A stretch of DNA of 64,000 nucleotides from Erythroxylum novogranatense (taxonomy: Eukaryota > Streptophyta > Magnoliopsida > Malpighiales > Erythroxylaceae). The notes beneath the pieces are model-generated. The model was not told the origin of the DNA. It searched no databases and was given only the letters and a program-made list of their open reading frames with translations. Both the position numbers and the translations under genes were made by a program. This document shows positions 23,561 through 34,010 of this stretch, one piece after another; the first letter of the stretch is position 1; every line of letters begins with the position of its first letter. Location: NCBI GenBank assembly GCA_029891385.1, contig CM057233.1, positions 26,789,352 to 26,853,351 on the forward strand. The letters are read 5' to 3'.

Positions 23561-23726
23561 GGCACGTCAAAAAGAAAAGGAGAAAATCTTTTGGGTGAAA
23601 TTACGAAGAAGGCGAAGAGATCACCGAGGATTCAAACTCTGAGGCAACAAGAAGAAAAGAGAGCCAGAGAGTAGAGTCAACCAGAAGGTTCTCAATCTCG
23701 TGCACCCAAAGCAACAAGGTCTGCAG

Positions 23727-24748
23727 TGAAGTGAATCACACGTTAATATATTGAACAATAATATGATCAAGATACACAAGAAGGGGGTTGAATTGTGATA
23801 AACTTTTCGTTAATCCCTTTAGAAATCACTTGTTCTTTAAAAAACTTATCGTAAGTCAATTCGTAACTAGTTTAAAAAAAAACTTTGTTAATTTTGAAAA
23901 CTACGATATAAGTAATAGAGTAGAAAGAAAAATACAGCAATTTATCTGGTTCACCCCAAACCGTGGGCTACGCCCGATCCTCGATATCCTTACGAGATTT
24001 CACTATTCTGAGCTGTTTACAAGTATTCTTTCGATTGAGCCTCTCCGGGTCTCTTTACGTGAAGTATTCTTTTACTCTTAGCCTCTTCAAAGCTATCAGT
24101 AACACTTTCTAATTGAAAGAATAGTAAAGAGCTTGTTACAATAGAAATGCTCTTAACACTGCTCACTCGAAATATCGTTCACAATTTTCTCTCGATAATC
24201 TGAAAATCAAAAGTTGAATATTCAAGGTTTTCATGAAGTTGTCTCTTCTTCAATCTCGACTCTTATTTATAGTCGGGTTCTTCAACGGTTTCTTGAATAT
24301 ACGCTTCTTGAATCTTGAAAAAGCGGTTATTCAGTTTGACTCGTAACTAACTCAAACCGATGTTTTTTCTTCCGTCGATATTTTGTATTTGCTTTTCTCT
24401 TGTAAAGCTTTAAATCGCTTTTCTCTTGTAAAGCTTTAAATGCGCTTTTCTCTTTTCTCTTGTAAAGCTTTAAATGCCTTTTCTCTTGTAAGGCTTTCGC
24501 CCGCTTTTCTCTTGTAAGGCTTTAAATCGCTTTTCTCTTGTAAAGCTTTAAATCGCTTTTCTCTTGTAAAGCTTTAAATCGCTTTTCTCTTGTAAAGCTT
24601 TAAATGCCTTTTCTCTTGGTGATTCTTACTTGGTTGATTTTCTCCTTCATTTGTTTTTACTTCTCATCGTCCATCTACTTTTTATTTGTATATTTCTCTT
24701 TGTTTGTCATCAAAATTATTTAATCGTGAAGTCTGGTTTGACTTAACA
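23727..24748 (-). repeat. 3' LTR of inner Sirevirus-like element
   Basis: On the plus strand it runs from TGAAGTGAATCACACG to GTTTGACTTAACA and is nearly identical to 29922-30931. The adjoining polypurine tract (24749-24760, minus strand aaaaggggagaa) marks it as the 3' copy. It contains a tandem array at 24388-24620. Confidence 0.93.
24388..24620 (-). repeat. Tandem repeat array in inner 3' LTR (about 26-30 bp unit)
   Basis: About nine units of the type cttttctcttgtaaagcttt followed by aaat(g/c) occur with small length changes. The same array occupies the same place in the sister LTR (30600-30790) with a different copy number and order of variants. Confidence 0.88.
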
Positions 24749-24760
24749 TTCTCCCCTTTT
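24749..24760 (-). other. Polypurine tract of inner element
   Basis: On the minus strand this reads aaaaggggagaa directly before the LTR start, as expected of the plus-strand primer for reverse transcription. Confidence 0.8.
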
Positions 24761-24949
24761 GATGATAACAAATATTGTGAAATAGAGAAATATGAAAGGT
24801 ATCAAATATCTGAAGTATGAATAAATCAAAAATAACTTCTGCTTTCAAAATTTCTTCTGCCTTTTCCTTTCAGCTGATTCTCCTCTCTCATTCTTCCTTC
24901 TCCCCCAATTTGTTATTAATCAAAAAAAAAAAATTCCCAAACTGTTTCA

Positions 24950-27410
24950 CCAACTTTTTCAGCATCTTCTTAATCTTCTTCATATCCTTATCAAGTTTCT
25001 GAACTTGTTTCTTTAAAGTCAATGATTAATTTGCGATCGAGGATTACATCTCAACAACTTGTCATCAACAACAAAGAATCGTTGTTGTATAAGCTTCCAC
25101 GTTTGAGACATGTGGTTCAATAATTTGTAGGAGAGCGGAAGAACATATACGAACGATCGGGAATATCAAGATCATAGGAATCAAGTATATGTTGAAATGT
25201 GCTTCCAAGCCAAGGCATAGCTCGCGAATTGAGTTGATCTCCCAGAGGTCGATTTTGCGAGAATGTTCGTAAAATACTATAAGAACATTTTAAGTTGCCA
25301 ATCGTAAAAGAACGATCTCGACCGCTTCGATAGTGCCTCCCATGGATCATCTGCTGTAGCCTTAGTTTGGCTTGTTCTGGATCTTGATAAATGCGGATAG
25401 AACTTCCACTTCTTTTCTCTTCACATGCTTCATCAATCAATTGCACTGCTTTTGCAATCTGATCAGAAGTCATGTCATCCAAAAGCGGTTACGGTTGATC
25501 TTTCGACGGTTTCTCTTCACACTTGCGTTCAACAAAATTTGGTGGTTGTAAATCAGGTACCACCTTGATTATTGTACTGTCCAGTATTGGATAAAAAGTA
25601 AGACGCTCTCCAAATGCCTCTTGTGGATATGGTTCTCTTCCAACTCTCTTCAGTTGATCATAGAAATTTTTGTAACCCCTATCCAACAGATGTAGAATGC
25701 TGTTATCAAATTCAACTGATTTGAAGAAGGCTTTCACAAATCTCTTTGGTTTGTCTCGGATGATGACAGATTTGGTCTTCTTCTCCTCTGTGACAACCAA
25801 TCTGTGTTCCCAACTTTCTCTTTGAAAAGTTAAATATTTGGATGGAACATTAGTCATCACACTCAAGACTTTTTGAGTAACCTTTTGTCCCATAACATGT
25901 GTAGCAATTTGCTTGCGAATAAGTGAAGATTGAAAAGTAGTAGAAACTACTTCTTCAAAAATTGGATTATCAAGGACATTGTGAGTATCCTTAAGATTAC
26001 CAGTAACAGCTTCCATATTAACTTCAGCAATATCAACCGTATCAACAACAGACTTTTCTGTAGTATCAACAACAGTCTTTTCTTGCCTTACCTTCTTAGA
26101 CTTTGTTTCTATTGTTGGACTTCCTTCTTTTGTCGCACTCATTTTCTTTCCCCTTGGTGACTTTTTAGGTTGCGTTTTTTTCTTTTCAGGTTCTTCTTTC
26201 CTTTTTCCTCCACTTCCTTGAGACTGAGTTTCTGAATCTTTTTCAAGGATTGATGTCAACGACTTTGTAGCTTTTGATCTTTGCAGTTCAGAATGCTTTG
26301 ATTGGCTTGATTCTCTGGATTGGTGGCTTCTTTACATTGTACGTTTTCGCTCTGGGTGACCTTGTTGCTTGCTTTGGAATGTCACTCAAGTAGTGGTTCC
26401 CTTTACGCTTCAAGTCACTGATTCAAAAATTGAACACTTCTCGACTTTGATTCACGAGAATGTGATCTTGTTTCCTTCATAGAAGACTTCTTGATATCGC
26501 TCCCCTCAATTGTTGCTTTCCTTGGCGATTCTACTCCTTTTACGTACGAAAATCTCGGACCCATTTTAGCAATAGATGTTGAATCTATATAGCTTTTATG
26601 AGATATCTTACATCTAATTCCCCAATCAATCGATGCGATTCTCGAACACTCTTGTCAACAACATCCCATAAGGACAAGTATTTGTATCCTTTATTGATTT
26701 TACCATGTCTTGAAAAATCAAATACGGTAAATCTATTGGGTGATGATTGAGAAGATGAAGAATACATTGTTCATCCAGGTAGTGACACGATGTCGTGAAC
26801 TATTCTCGGTAAAACACGACCACATAGAGCCGCGAACAATACCCTTGCCTTTGGTACCAGCCAAGAGGCTCTCCTTTCGATTAGGTTATTTTGTCCATAA
26901 AGTTGACGACTAACTTCATCTTCGTTCATCTTAAGCTTAGTCATCCATTTCGCCATATTAGTGAGTTGAACTCCATCCATCGGACATTCGGTGACTTTCT
27001 CCAAGAACTCCTTCGTTCTTATAACGAGTGTGTGTCTACATACGACACGATTGTATCGTCTCATTGACTTAGTATTCTTCGAACTCATAAACTTCTTGGA
27101 GATAGACTTCATCTCGTATTTGAAAGAAGTTTCTCCAACCTCGCCGCTATTATCTCGGCTCTATATCCATCTGTTCTTTTCTTAGTTCTTGAAGTTTACC
27201 AATCTTCCCGACCCGATCTGGATCAACTCACAAAATGGGTTTGACATTCATCTTGCTGATTACGATTGAGTAGGAACTTGCTTGAAGAAATTTCAGAGAT
27301 TTAAGAGAATTAGCAATTTCGAATTCGGTAGAAATCCCAAAAGTCGGTTTAGGGAATTTATAGCGAATTCTAGAACTATTGTACTTCTCGATGATCGACG
27401 ACTTTTCCAT
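24950..27410 (-). pseudogene. Extra 3' ORF of inner Sirevirus-like element (disabled)
   Basis: Read on the minus strand. It has an N-terminal transposon-protein-like part (27112-26585, with WMTKLKMNEDEVSRQLYGQN and ARVLFAALCGRVLPR). A Lys/Glu-rich low-complexity linker follows (about 26230-26080). A C-terminal domain (25950-25117) holds NFYDQLKRVGREPYPQEAF, FYPILDSTIIKVVPDLQPP and SDQIAKAVQLIDEAC. A lysine-rich probable coiled coil ends it (about 25020-24900). Stops and frameshifts split it into at least four pieces. The outer element has the same C-terminal domain at 31400-32000 (IFYDVLRDAAMKPYPTK; IKVVPDVQP). Function unknown. Confidence 0.8.
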
Positions 27411-27474
27411 CTAAAACTTTTTCTTATGAAAGAAGTTTTATATCGAAACAAATCTAACGCCGTTAACTCCACCG

Positions 27475-27735
27475 TTCCTTTGTCTTGTCTTTATAAAAAC
27501 CGGATGAATGGTCCGTTAACTCCTCCAAATCATCTGTCTTGTCTTTATGAAAACCGGATGAATGGTCCGTTAACTCCTCAAATGCATGCATCTTGTCTTT
27601 ATGAAAAACCGGATGAATGGTCCGTTAACTCCTCCGTCATCTGTTTTGTCTTTATGAAAACCGGATGAATGGTCCGTTAACTCCTCCGTCATGTCATCTT
27701 GTCTTTATGAAAACCGGATGAATGGTCCGTAACCA
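27475..27735 (-). repeat. Tandem repeat, about 5 copies of a 52-63 bp unit
   Basis: Each unit contains cttgtctttatgaaaaccgg followed by atgaatggtccgttaactcct; spacing varies with small indels. The array lies between the RNase H remnant and the extra frame of the inner element. The outer element has only a short matching phrase (near 22420) and no array there. Confidence 0.9.
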
Positions 27736-27775
27736 TCATCATATTGAGGTTCGTCTGATTTCTTTAAGGCGATCT

Positions 27776-28063
27776 TCACTTAGTGGTTTTGTGAAGATAT
27801 CCGACCACTGATATTGCGTTTATACAAATTGTAGAGTGACGACTTTCTTCTGAATGTAATCTCTCAAGAAATGATGTCTGACTTCTATGTGCTTTACCTT
27901 TGAATGTTGAATTGAATTCTTTGACAAGTCGATGGTATTTGGTGTTGTCGCGATATATTGGAATCTCTTCCTCTTGTATTGAGTAGTCCTCTAATTGATA
28001 CTTGATCCACAATATTTGTGAACAACAACTTCGGCGGACATATATTCAACTTGATTGATAATG
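27776..28063 (-). pseudogene. RNase H remnant of inner element at deletion junction
   Basis: The minus strand encodes WIKYQLEDYSIQEEEIPIYRDNT and broken HFLRD/ADI-type RNase H text, matching 22081-22350 of the outer element. Just upstream (28055-28065) the sequence switches from protease (KIGKNSMHA) to the EYMSAE block of RNase H. This shows that integrase and RT are deleted. Confidence 0.85.
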
Positions 28064-29900
28064 CATGCATGGAATTCTTACCAATCTTACCAATCCGATT
28101 ATCTTGCCACCTTGTTGTCTCCAAAAGTTACGAACCTCCTTTCTTGTCTTGAAGATCTAGGAACATAGACCTTTTTTCGTCATGTGACGCGAGCATCCTT
28201 GTCCAAATACCAATGGTGCTTCTTTGGCTCTTCCAAAGAAGGATTTGTAGGAGATATTATCTTGTTTTAGGTACCCAGTTCTCTTGGGTCCTTTAGGGTT
28301 AGTATGGTGTAATGAATGATAATAAGAAGTATAATGAAAGCGTTGATAACCTTTTTGAAAACCTGATTGATATCTTTTCTTATCTTTTGAACAATTGATT
28401 TCACGTAATCTTTGGGACTTATTTTAGTAAACCTAATCCAGGTTTATCACTCGGATATACGCATTTTCCTAGCATTTCATTCATCTTTTTTATTATATCG
28501 TAAATTTAGCTAGATCAATCGAGAGATTATTGATTCTCGATTTCAACTGTTTAATCTCTTGGATCTATCTATAACTTTGTTGTTATTTAGTTCCTCAACT
28601 TGCTTTCTCGGACTTATATTCTCCTCTCTATCTCATGAGTATGTTTGAGGTTTTCTACATATTTCTTCTTCAACGACTTGTCTTGTTTTCGAATAGCATG
28701 AGAATCCTCTAACAATTACGAGTATGCATCTTGTATATTATTATAGCTAGAAGTTACCTCTTCATCACTTTCTTCTTGACTACCGGACATATGTTAGCAT
28801 GTTCGACGCTTCGAGCTTGTATCGATTACGATGAATCCAGATCCTCCACGTTGCCATCATGATTTTCTTGTTATCCTACTCTTTTGGGTTGTCTTTTCAA
28901 CATTGGACACTCGGACTTGTAATGTCGGCTTATTGCATTCATAACATGTAATAGATGCTTTCTCGACTTTTCCATCATCTTTGCCGCTGTTCCTCTTGAA
29001 TGTTGAATTTCCTTTGGACTTCTTTTCCACATTCTTCTTATCTTTCTTGAAATGAAAGATAGCTCATCGTCTTCATCACTTGATTGATTCGACTTCTTTG
29101 GAATCATCATCCTTTGATTCTTCAATCTTTAATGCCTTTGATGTATTCCTCTTTGTCTTCTTCTTCGGATTTTATGATTCTTTTGACTGCTTTGTAGCGC
29201 TATAGACTTCTCTTTCTTGGGCTTATCTTACGCATCAAGCTCTACGTGTATCTTCAATGATCCAAGCAATTCATCAAGCTTTAATGCGCTTAAGTCTTTA
29301 GCTTCTTGTCACATGATTACTTTGGGTCTCCATCTTTTGGCGGACTCCTCAAAATCTTTCAAACATGGTCTTGGTATTTATGCGTTCTTCCAAGAGCTTT
29401 TAGCCCATTAACAATTGTTTGAAATCTTCAAACATTTGATCAATGGTCTCTTCTTCTTTCATTTGAACAACTTGTCTTGATGCACTAGAATGCTTATCTT
29501 GGACTCCTTGACTTGATTTGTTCCTTCATGTGCAATTGATAATGTATCCCACATTTCTTTGGCGTGTCGCATCCATGAACTTTGTCATACTCGCTTCTTT
29601 CAATGCACAACTCAAGAAAAATTTCGCCTTGGAGTTTAGTTGAAATCTTGCTTTACGCTCGGTGTCCATCTTTCTCGTGGAATTGGATTTTATCATCATC
29701 TTGGTGTGTATGGTCCGTTCTCGATGATGTCCCAAAGGTCAATGTGAGTAGATTCGATAAACAATCTCATCCGGTCCTTCCAATAGTGGTAGTCTTTACC
29801 ATTGAATCTTTGGAGGTCTAGTGACAGAAGCTCCTTCGGCAATATACATGTGTGATTCCACCATTTTCTTTAATTCACACTTTATTAAAGTGATTCTTGA
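28064..29900 (-). pseudogene. gag and protease start of inner Sirevirus-like element (disabled)
   Basis: On the minus strand, gag text of the UBN2/copia type is visible (IVNGLKALGRTHKYQDHV-like, near 29400-29340). The acidic linker SSDEDDELSFISRKIRRMWK follows (29080-29020), then a damaged zinc knuckle (RHYKSECPMLK near 28900, first Cys out of frame). A Ser/Glu-rich linker and a protease start with MFLDLQDKKGGSVTFGDN-type sequence (28170-28110) come next. Numerous frameshifts and stops interrupt it. Homologues in the outer element are at 18313-19560. Confidence 0.82.
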
Positions 29901-29903
29901 ACA

Positions 29904-29919
29904 CCAGGCTCTGATACCA
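29904..29919 (-). other. Primer-binding site of inner element (initiator-Met tRNA)
   Basis: The minus strand reads TGGTATCAGAGCCTGG two bases inside the 5' LTR. Its first 12 bases are the usual complement of the 3' end of plant initiator methionine tRNA, which primes minus-strand cDNA. Confidence 0.92.
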
Positions 29920-29921
29920 AT

Positions 29922-30931
29922 TGAAGTGAATCACACGTTAATATATTGAACAATAATATGATCAAGATACACAAGAAGGGGGGGTTGAATTGTGATAAAC
30001 TTTTCGTTAATCCCTTTAGAAATTACTTGTTCTTTCAAAAACTTATCGTAAGTCAATTCGTAACTAGTTTAAAAAACTTTGTTAATTTTGAAAACTACGA
30101 TATAAGTAATATGAGAGTAGAAAGAAAAAACACAGCAATTTATCCTGGTTCACCCCAAACCGTGGGCTACGTCCAGTCCTCAGATATCCTTATGAGATTT
30201 CACTATTTCTGAACTGTTTACAAGTATTCTTTCGAATGAGCCTCTCCAGGTCTCTTTACAGCAAGTATTCTTTTACTCTTAGCCTCTTCAGGCTATCTGT
30301 AACACTTTCTAATTGAAAGAATAGTAAAGAGCTTGTTACAATAGAAATGCTCTTAACACTGTTCACTCGAAATATTGTTCACAATTTTTCTCTCAGATAA
30401 TCTGAAAATCAAAAGTTGAATATTCAAGGTTTTCATGAAGTTGTCTCTTCTTCAATCTTGACTTTTATTTATAGTCGGGTTCTTCAACTGTTTCTTGAAT
30501 ATCTTCTTCTTGAATCTTGAAAGAAACAGTTATTCAGTTTGACTCCGTAACTAACTCAAACTGATGTTTTTTTCTTCCGTCTGATATTTTGTATAAATCT
30601 ACTTTTCTCTTGTAAAGCTTTAAATACCTTTTCTCTTGTAAAGCTTTAAATCCGCTTTTCTCTTGTAAGGCTTTAAATGCCTTTTCCTTGTAAGGCTTTA
30701 AATCGCTTTTCTCTTGTAAAGCTTTAAATGCCTTTTCTCTTGTAAAGCTTTAAATCGCTTTTCTCTTGTAAAGCTTTAAATGCGCTTTTAAACTTGGTGA
30801 TTCTTACTTCGGCTGATTTTTCTCCTTCAGCTGTTTTTTACTTCTCATGCGTCCATCTACTTTTTATTTGTATATTTCTCTTTGTTTGTCATCAAAATTA
30901 TTTAATACGTGAAGTCTGGTTTGACTTAACA
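29922..30931 (-). repeat. 5' LTR of inner Sirevirus-like element
   Basis: This is nearly identical to 23727-24748 over about 1 kb and is adjacent to the primer-binding site. Differences are mostly single C/T changes plus copy-number change in the internal array. In this copy, cagat/ctcagat-type words replace the cgat words of the other LTR at several places (24000 and 30181). Confidence 0.93.
30600..30790 (-). repeat. Tandem repeat array in inner 5' LTR
   Basis: About seven units of cttttctcttgtaaagcttt plus aaat(a/g/c) occur, matching the array at 24388-24620 but shorter. In one unit ctcttg is reduced to ccttg. Confidence 0.88.
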
Positions 30932-30936
30932 TGTAG

Positions 30937-32205
30937 TCTCTATTCTAGAAGAAGATACAACCAAACAGGCTAAAGAGACTGAGAAGAAGAGAAAATCATA
31001 ATTTGAAAAAGAAAAATCTCAAGTGCAGAAATCTTCAAGACTGACTGAAGCAGAAAAAAAGACTAAGAAGATTAGTCGGAAGAAGACTGTGTCCACTGCT
31101 GGGGAAGTTAGACGAAAGAAAGAAACCTTTAATGATGCTCAAAAAGAAAAAGAAATTGAGCATAACAGAGTTCAGGAAATCCCCACTGCTCAACAGGAGG
31201 AACCAGAGGAGCTAAGCCTAGTTCAGGAGAATCCTATTGAAGCTCAAGCAGAGGCAACAACAGAATCAAACTTGGTTCAAGAATCATAGGAGAAAAATGA
31301 TGAACATGATCTGATCATATTCAATTATTCAAAATTTTTGAGAAGACACAAGTTGAAGGTCAGAATGGTTGAAGTTGTTACCAGGAGGAAGACTGCGATT
31401 GCCATCTTTAGTCAACCAATGAAGAAGATAGTGGTTATCGTACAATCTATTACGATAAATAGTGACACATGGGATTTACTGAAAGAAGATGAAAAGATTT
31501 TCTACGATGTTTTGAGGGATGCTGCTATGAAGCCATACCCTACAAAAATATCCAGCAAACCGTGTACTATTTATCCGATCACAGAGAAGACGAAAATAAA
31601 GGTTGTACCGGATGTTCAGCCAAGATATCTTTTGGATTTGAATAAGGGGAAGTCGAAGCTATTTCCTGAAGAAGTTAGTGATGATCTGTCCGCAGATCAA
31701 ATTGAAGAAGAAGTGTGTAAAATTGATGAAGCATGCGCTTCTAAGGAGAATAAAGACGGAGTTAGTTGTAGCTATACGGATAAGTATGAAGACTGTCTAG
31801 TAGGGGGAAGATTAATAACAGGGACATTTATTGAATTCCTTGTTCAGACAGTTCTGCGTATTAGACCTTTATCTGATACACTGTCTATTGAAGATGAAGC
31901 TATACCCCTGCAAGGAAGACAGTTGCTTATGCTACCTGCCCCGTATGACTTAGATCTTCCTGAATCTAATACATTTGTTCTTCCACCAACTATTGAGATT
32001 AATGAAGAATACATTCCATCCTCGGACGCATATGCTACAACAATTGCGTTCACTTCACCCTCAGCAGAGAATGATCAATCCTCTCGTTGGACTCACAAGC
32101 TGAAATCAGCAAATTACGCTGAGAAGTCAACGAGATAAAGGAGACAATGAATGATTTGAAGAAGATGATGACAGAACTGCTGAAGAGCCATCATCGTTAA
32201 TCATT
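30937..32205 (+). pseudogene. Extra 3' ORF of outer Sirevirus-like element, second part
   Basis: This continues the frame cut at 23726 by the inner element. A Lys/Glu-rich segment (31023-31286) with three repeats of a (L/R)VQE(N/S/I)P-type motif ends at a stop (31287-31289). The frame is open again to 32138 with IFYDVLRDAAMKPYPTK, IKVVPDVQP, SADQIEEEVCKIDEAC and a C-terminal YDLDLPESNTFVLPPT. A frame change near 32100 leads to a short coiled coil, MNDLKKMMTELLKSHHR, ending near 32200. The inner element has the same domain order. No function can be assigned. Confidence 0.78.
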
Positions 32206-32412
32206 TTTTATTATAACAAATAGGGGAGAAGGGAATGAGCAGAGGAGGAGAAGAGAATGTTCAGAAAAGAATCTCAAAAGGTATGACTGAAGCAGACGAA
32301 GAAAAGAAAGGAAGAAGTCAAAGAAGAGTTCTGAAGATAAGTTTAAGTTTTTTTTTTGTTTCTTTTAAAAACATTGTATTTTGTTTTCTTTTGTATATAA
32401 TTTGTTATCATC
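32206..32412 (+). other. 3' untranslated region of outer Sirevirus-like element
   Basis: This A+T-rich stretch lies between the extra frame and the polypurine tract. It holds a short open frame at 32235 that is not conserved in the inner element. Confidence 0.5.
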
Positions 32413-32426
32413 AAAAAGGGGGAGAT
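32413..32426 (+). other. Polypurine tract of outer Sirevirus-like element
   Basis: The sequence aaaaagggggagat lies directly before TGTTAAGTC, the LTR start. It is the mirror of the tract in the inner element. Confidence 0.88.
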
Positions 32427-33455
32427 TGTTAAGTCAAAATGACTTTACTTGGATATAATTTTGATATATAACAAAGAGAACAATAAAAGAAACAATAAAG
32501 ACGAAGCAATACAGATGAAGCAATACAAACGAAGCAATACAAACGAAGCAATGCGGGCGTGAGCGCATTTAAGAAAGATAGACGCAGCGCTTACGGAAAA
32601 GCAGAGCTTGCACGTAAAGTAGAAAAGCAGCCTTGAAGCAAAGTAGAAAAATAGACGCAGACACAAAGTAAAAAAAAAACAGACGCAGACGCGAAGCAAA
32701 AAACAGACGTAGACGCAGAAACACAGACATAAAAATACAGACGGAGAAAAGCAGACGCGAAATTTGAAAAGAAGACGCAGGAGTCAGTTCGAGTTAGTTA
32801 CAGAACTCAACTAATTAACCGTTTCTTTTAAAGATTCAAGAAACAATATTCAAGAAGCAAGAATCCAGAAACAAGAATCAAGAAGTAGTTGGAGACGAAG
32901 GCTATAAATACAAGTCGAAGTTGAAGATTGAAAAGTTAGTTGAAAAATTAGCAGAATTACATCTACGCGATCGTAAAAAGCATACTGTGCAAATTAGCCA
33001 AGAGCTATTTTTACTGTAACAAGTTTCAAACACTTTTATGTGAGGAAATAGTGCAGATAGCCTGCAGAGGCTAAATGTGAAAGAATACTGATTGTAGAGA
33101 CCTGGAGAGGCTTGTAAAGAATACTTGTAAAAGTTGAAGAGATAGTGAAATCTCAGAAAGAACTCTGAGGACTGGACGTAGCCCACGGTTTGGGGTGAAC
33201 TAGGATAAATCACTGTGTCAACTACTCTTACTCTATCTCTCTTTTAGATTCAAGTTTTATCATTACTTAGTTCGTAAACAAAGTTTTCAAAGTTTTGATT
33301 AATTAGAATCTTTCGGAAGTTCTGTAAAAGAATTTTATTTCTAACAAACATTTTTGAAAGAATTTTTCAAAAAGGGAAATACACAATTCAACCCCTCCTT
33401 CTTGTGCATTCTTATATCGTTTTCTAAGTATTGTATTAACGTGTGATTCACTTCA
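32427..33455 (+). repeat. 3' LTR of outer Sirevirus-like element
   Basis: It begins TGTTAAGTCAAA and ends GTGTGATTCACTTCA, which is the reverse complement of the inner element's LTR ends apart from a few bases. Length is 1,029 bp. It shares the distal 400 bp (gcccacggtttggggtgaac, cttcttgtg) with the inner LTRs but differs completely in its repeat array. Its 5' partner LTR is missing. Confidence 0.9.
32500..32790 (+). repeat. Short-period tandem repeats in outer 3' LTR
   Basis: About four units of gaagcaatacaaac (period near 16, 32500-32560) are followed by many copies of agacgcagac-like words to about 32780. The array occupies the same LTR position as the unrelated cttttctcttgtaaag array of the inner element. 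Confidence 0.82.
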
Positions 33456-33539
33456 AAATCGACCACTGTCTCCTCTTCACTTTAAGGCATTAATAGGCTC
33501 TAATAATATTTTATATCTAATTCAGTGCCAGTATGCTCA

Positions 33540-34010
33540 CCTGATCTATCCTAAGACCAATTTTGCATGTAATATGAATTTTCCCACTTATAATACGGTG
33601 CCTGACATTTATGGTTACAATGTTTAACCCCAAAAATGTCACAATATAATAAGGATATCAGTTGTGCTTCCATGTTACTTGAAAGGCTCCCCACATTCCT
33701 TGTTAGCAATGCATTAGAAAGTAGCAGAATTTGAACCTCCAAGTTATGAATATAAGAGGAGTGGTTCTTCATTATTTGATCAAATTTAGCTTCCATCCTC
33801 TTTTTACTTTCATTATGGCTATCAATCTTGAAGCTTAACACGTCCATTAACTTGTCTGACTTAGATTCTAAGGATCCATGACTGTCTTATTGGAAACTTG
33901 GTGGACCTTATGCTCTAATGTTATTTCCTGCATTGTTATTCCAAGAATAATTTGGGTAATTCTTCCACTAAAAACTATATGAGTTTAACTCCCATCTATA
34001 CTATAATGTC
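33540..34010 (-). pseudogene. Athila/Tat-type Ty3/gypsy gag fragment
   Basis: Read on the minus strand, KNYPNYSWNNNAGNN (near 33960) and HSSYIHNLEVQILLLSNALL (near 33760-33700) match the HPNFSWKNN and NLEVQIGQLANAL blocks of Athila-type gag. CDIFGVKHCNHKCQ, a damaged Cys-rich motif, follows at about 33625. Several stops interrupt it. No protease or pol of this element is present, so it is an isolated remnant. Confidence 0.75.

Larger units (their letters stand above)
23727..30931 (-). mobile_element. Inner Sirevirus-like Ty1/copia element, 7,205 bp, lacking integrase and RT
   Basis: Two LTRs (23727-24748 and 29922-30931) flank a minus-strand interior with primer-binding site, gag, a piece of protease fused to RNase H, the extra 3' frame and a polypurine tract. 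Target duplications are TGCAG (23722-23726) and TGTAG (30932-30936), one mismatch. About 2.5 kb covering most of protease, integrase and RT is missing at about 28050-28065. Its proteins are all broken. Replication in its later life could only have been in trans. It belongs to a family related to its host element but with distinct LTR repeats. Confidence 0.92.
14030..33455 (+). mobile_element. Outer Sirevirus-like Ty1/copia element, 5'-truncated, with two nested insertions
   Basis: Removing the solo LTR (14077-18312) and the inner element (23727-30931) with their duplicated target bases leaves about 8 kb in normal copia order. These parts are gag end, protease, integrase, RT, RNase H, an extra 3' reading frame, polypurine tract and 3' LTR. 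The gag codons read straight across the first insertion (LSVLKLDE before, LLGSLK after), and the extra frame reads across the second (ATRSA before, SILEEDTTKQ after). The 5' LTR and most of gag are missing; the left limit is where gag codons become recognisable. The extra frame after RNase H and the CCHC-bearing gag suggest the Sirevirus lineage. Confidence 0.88.

Noticed and set aside
24388..24620. Regular repeats considered as a CRISPR array
   Set aside because: Units are directly adjacent without unique spacers, lie within an LTR of a plant retrotransposon, and there are no cas genes.
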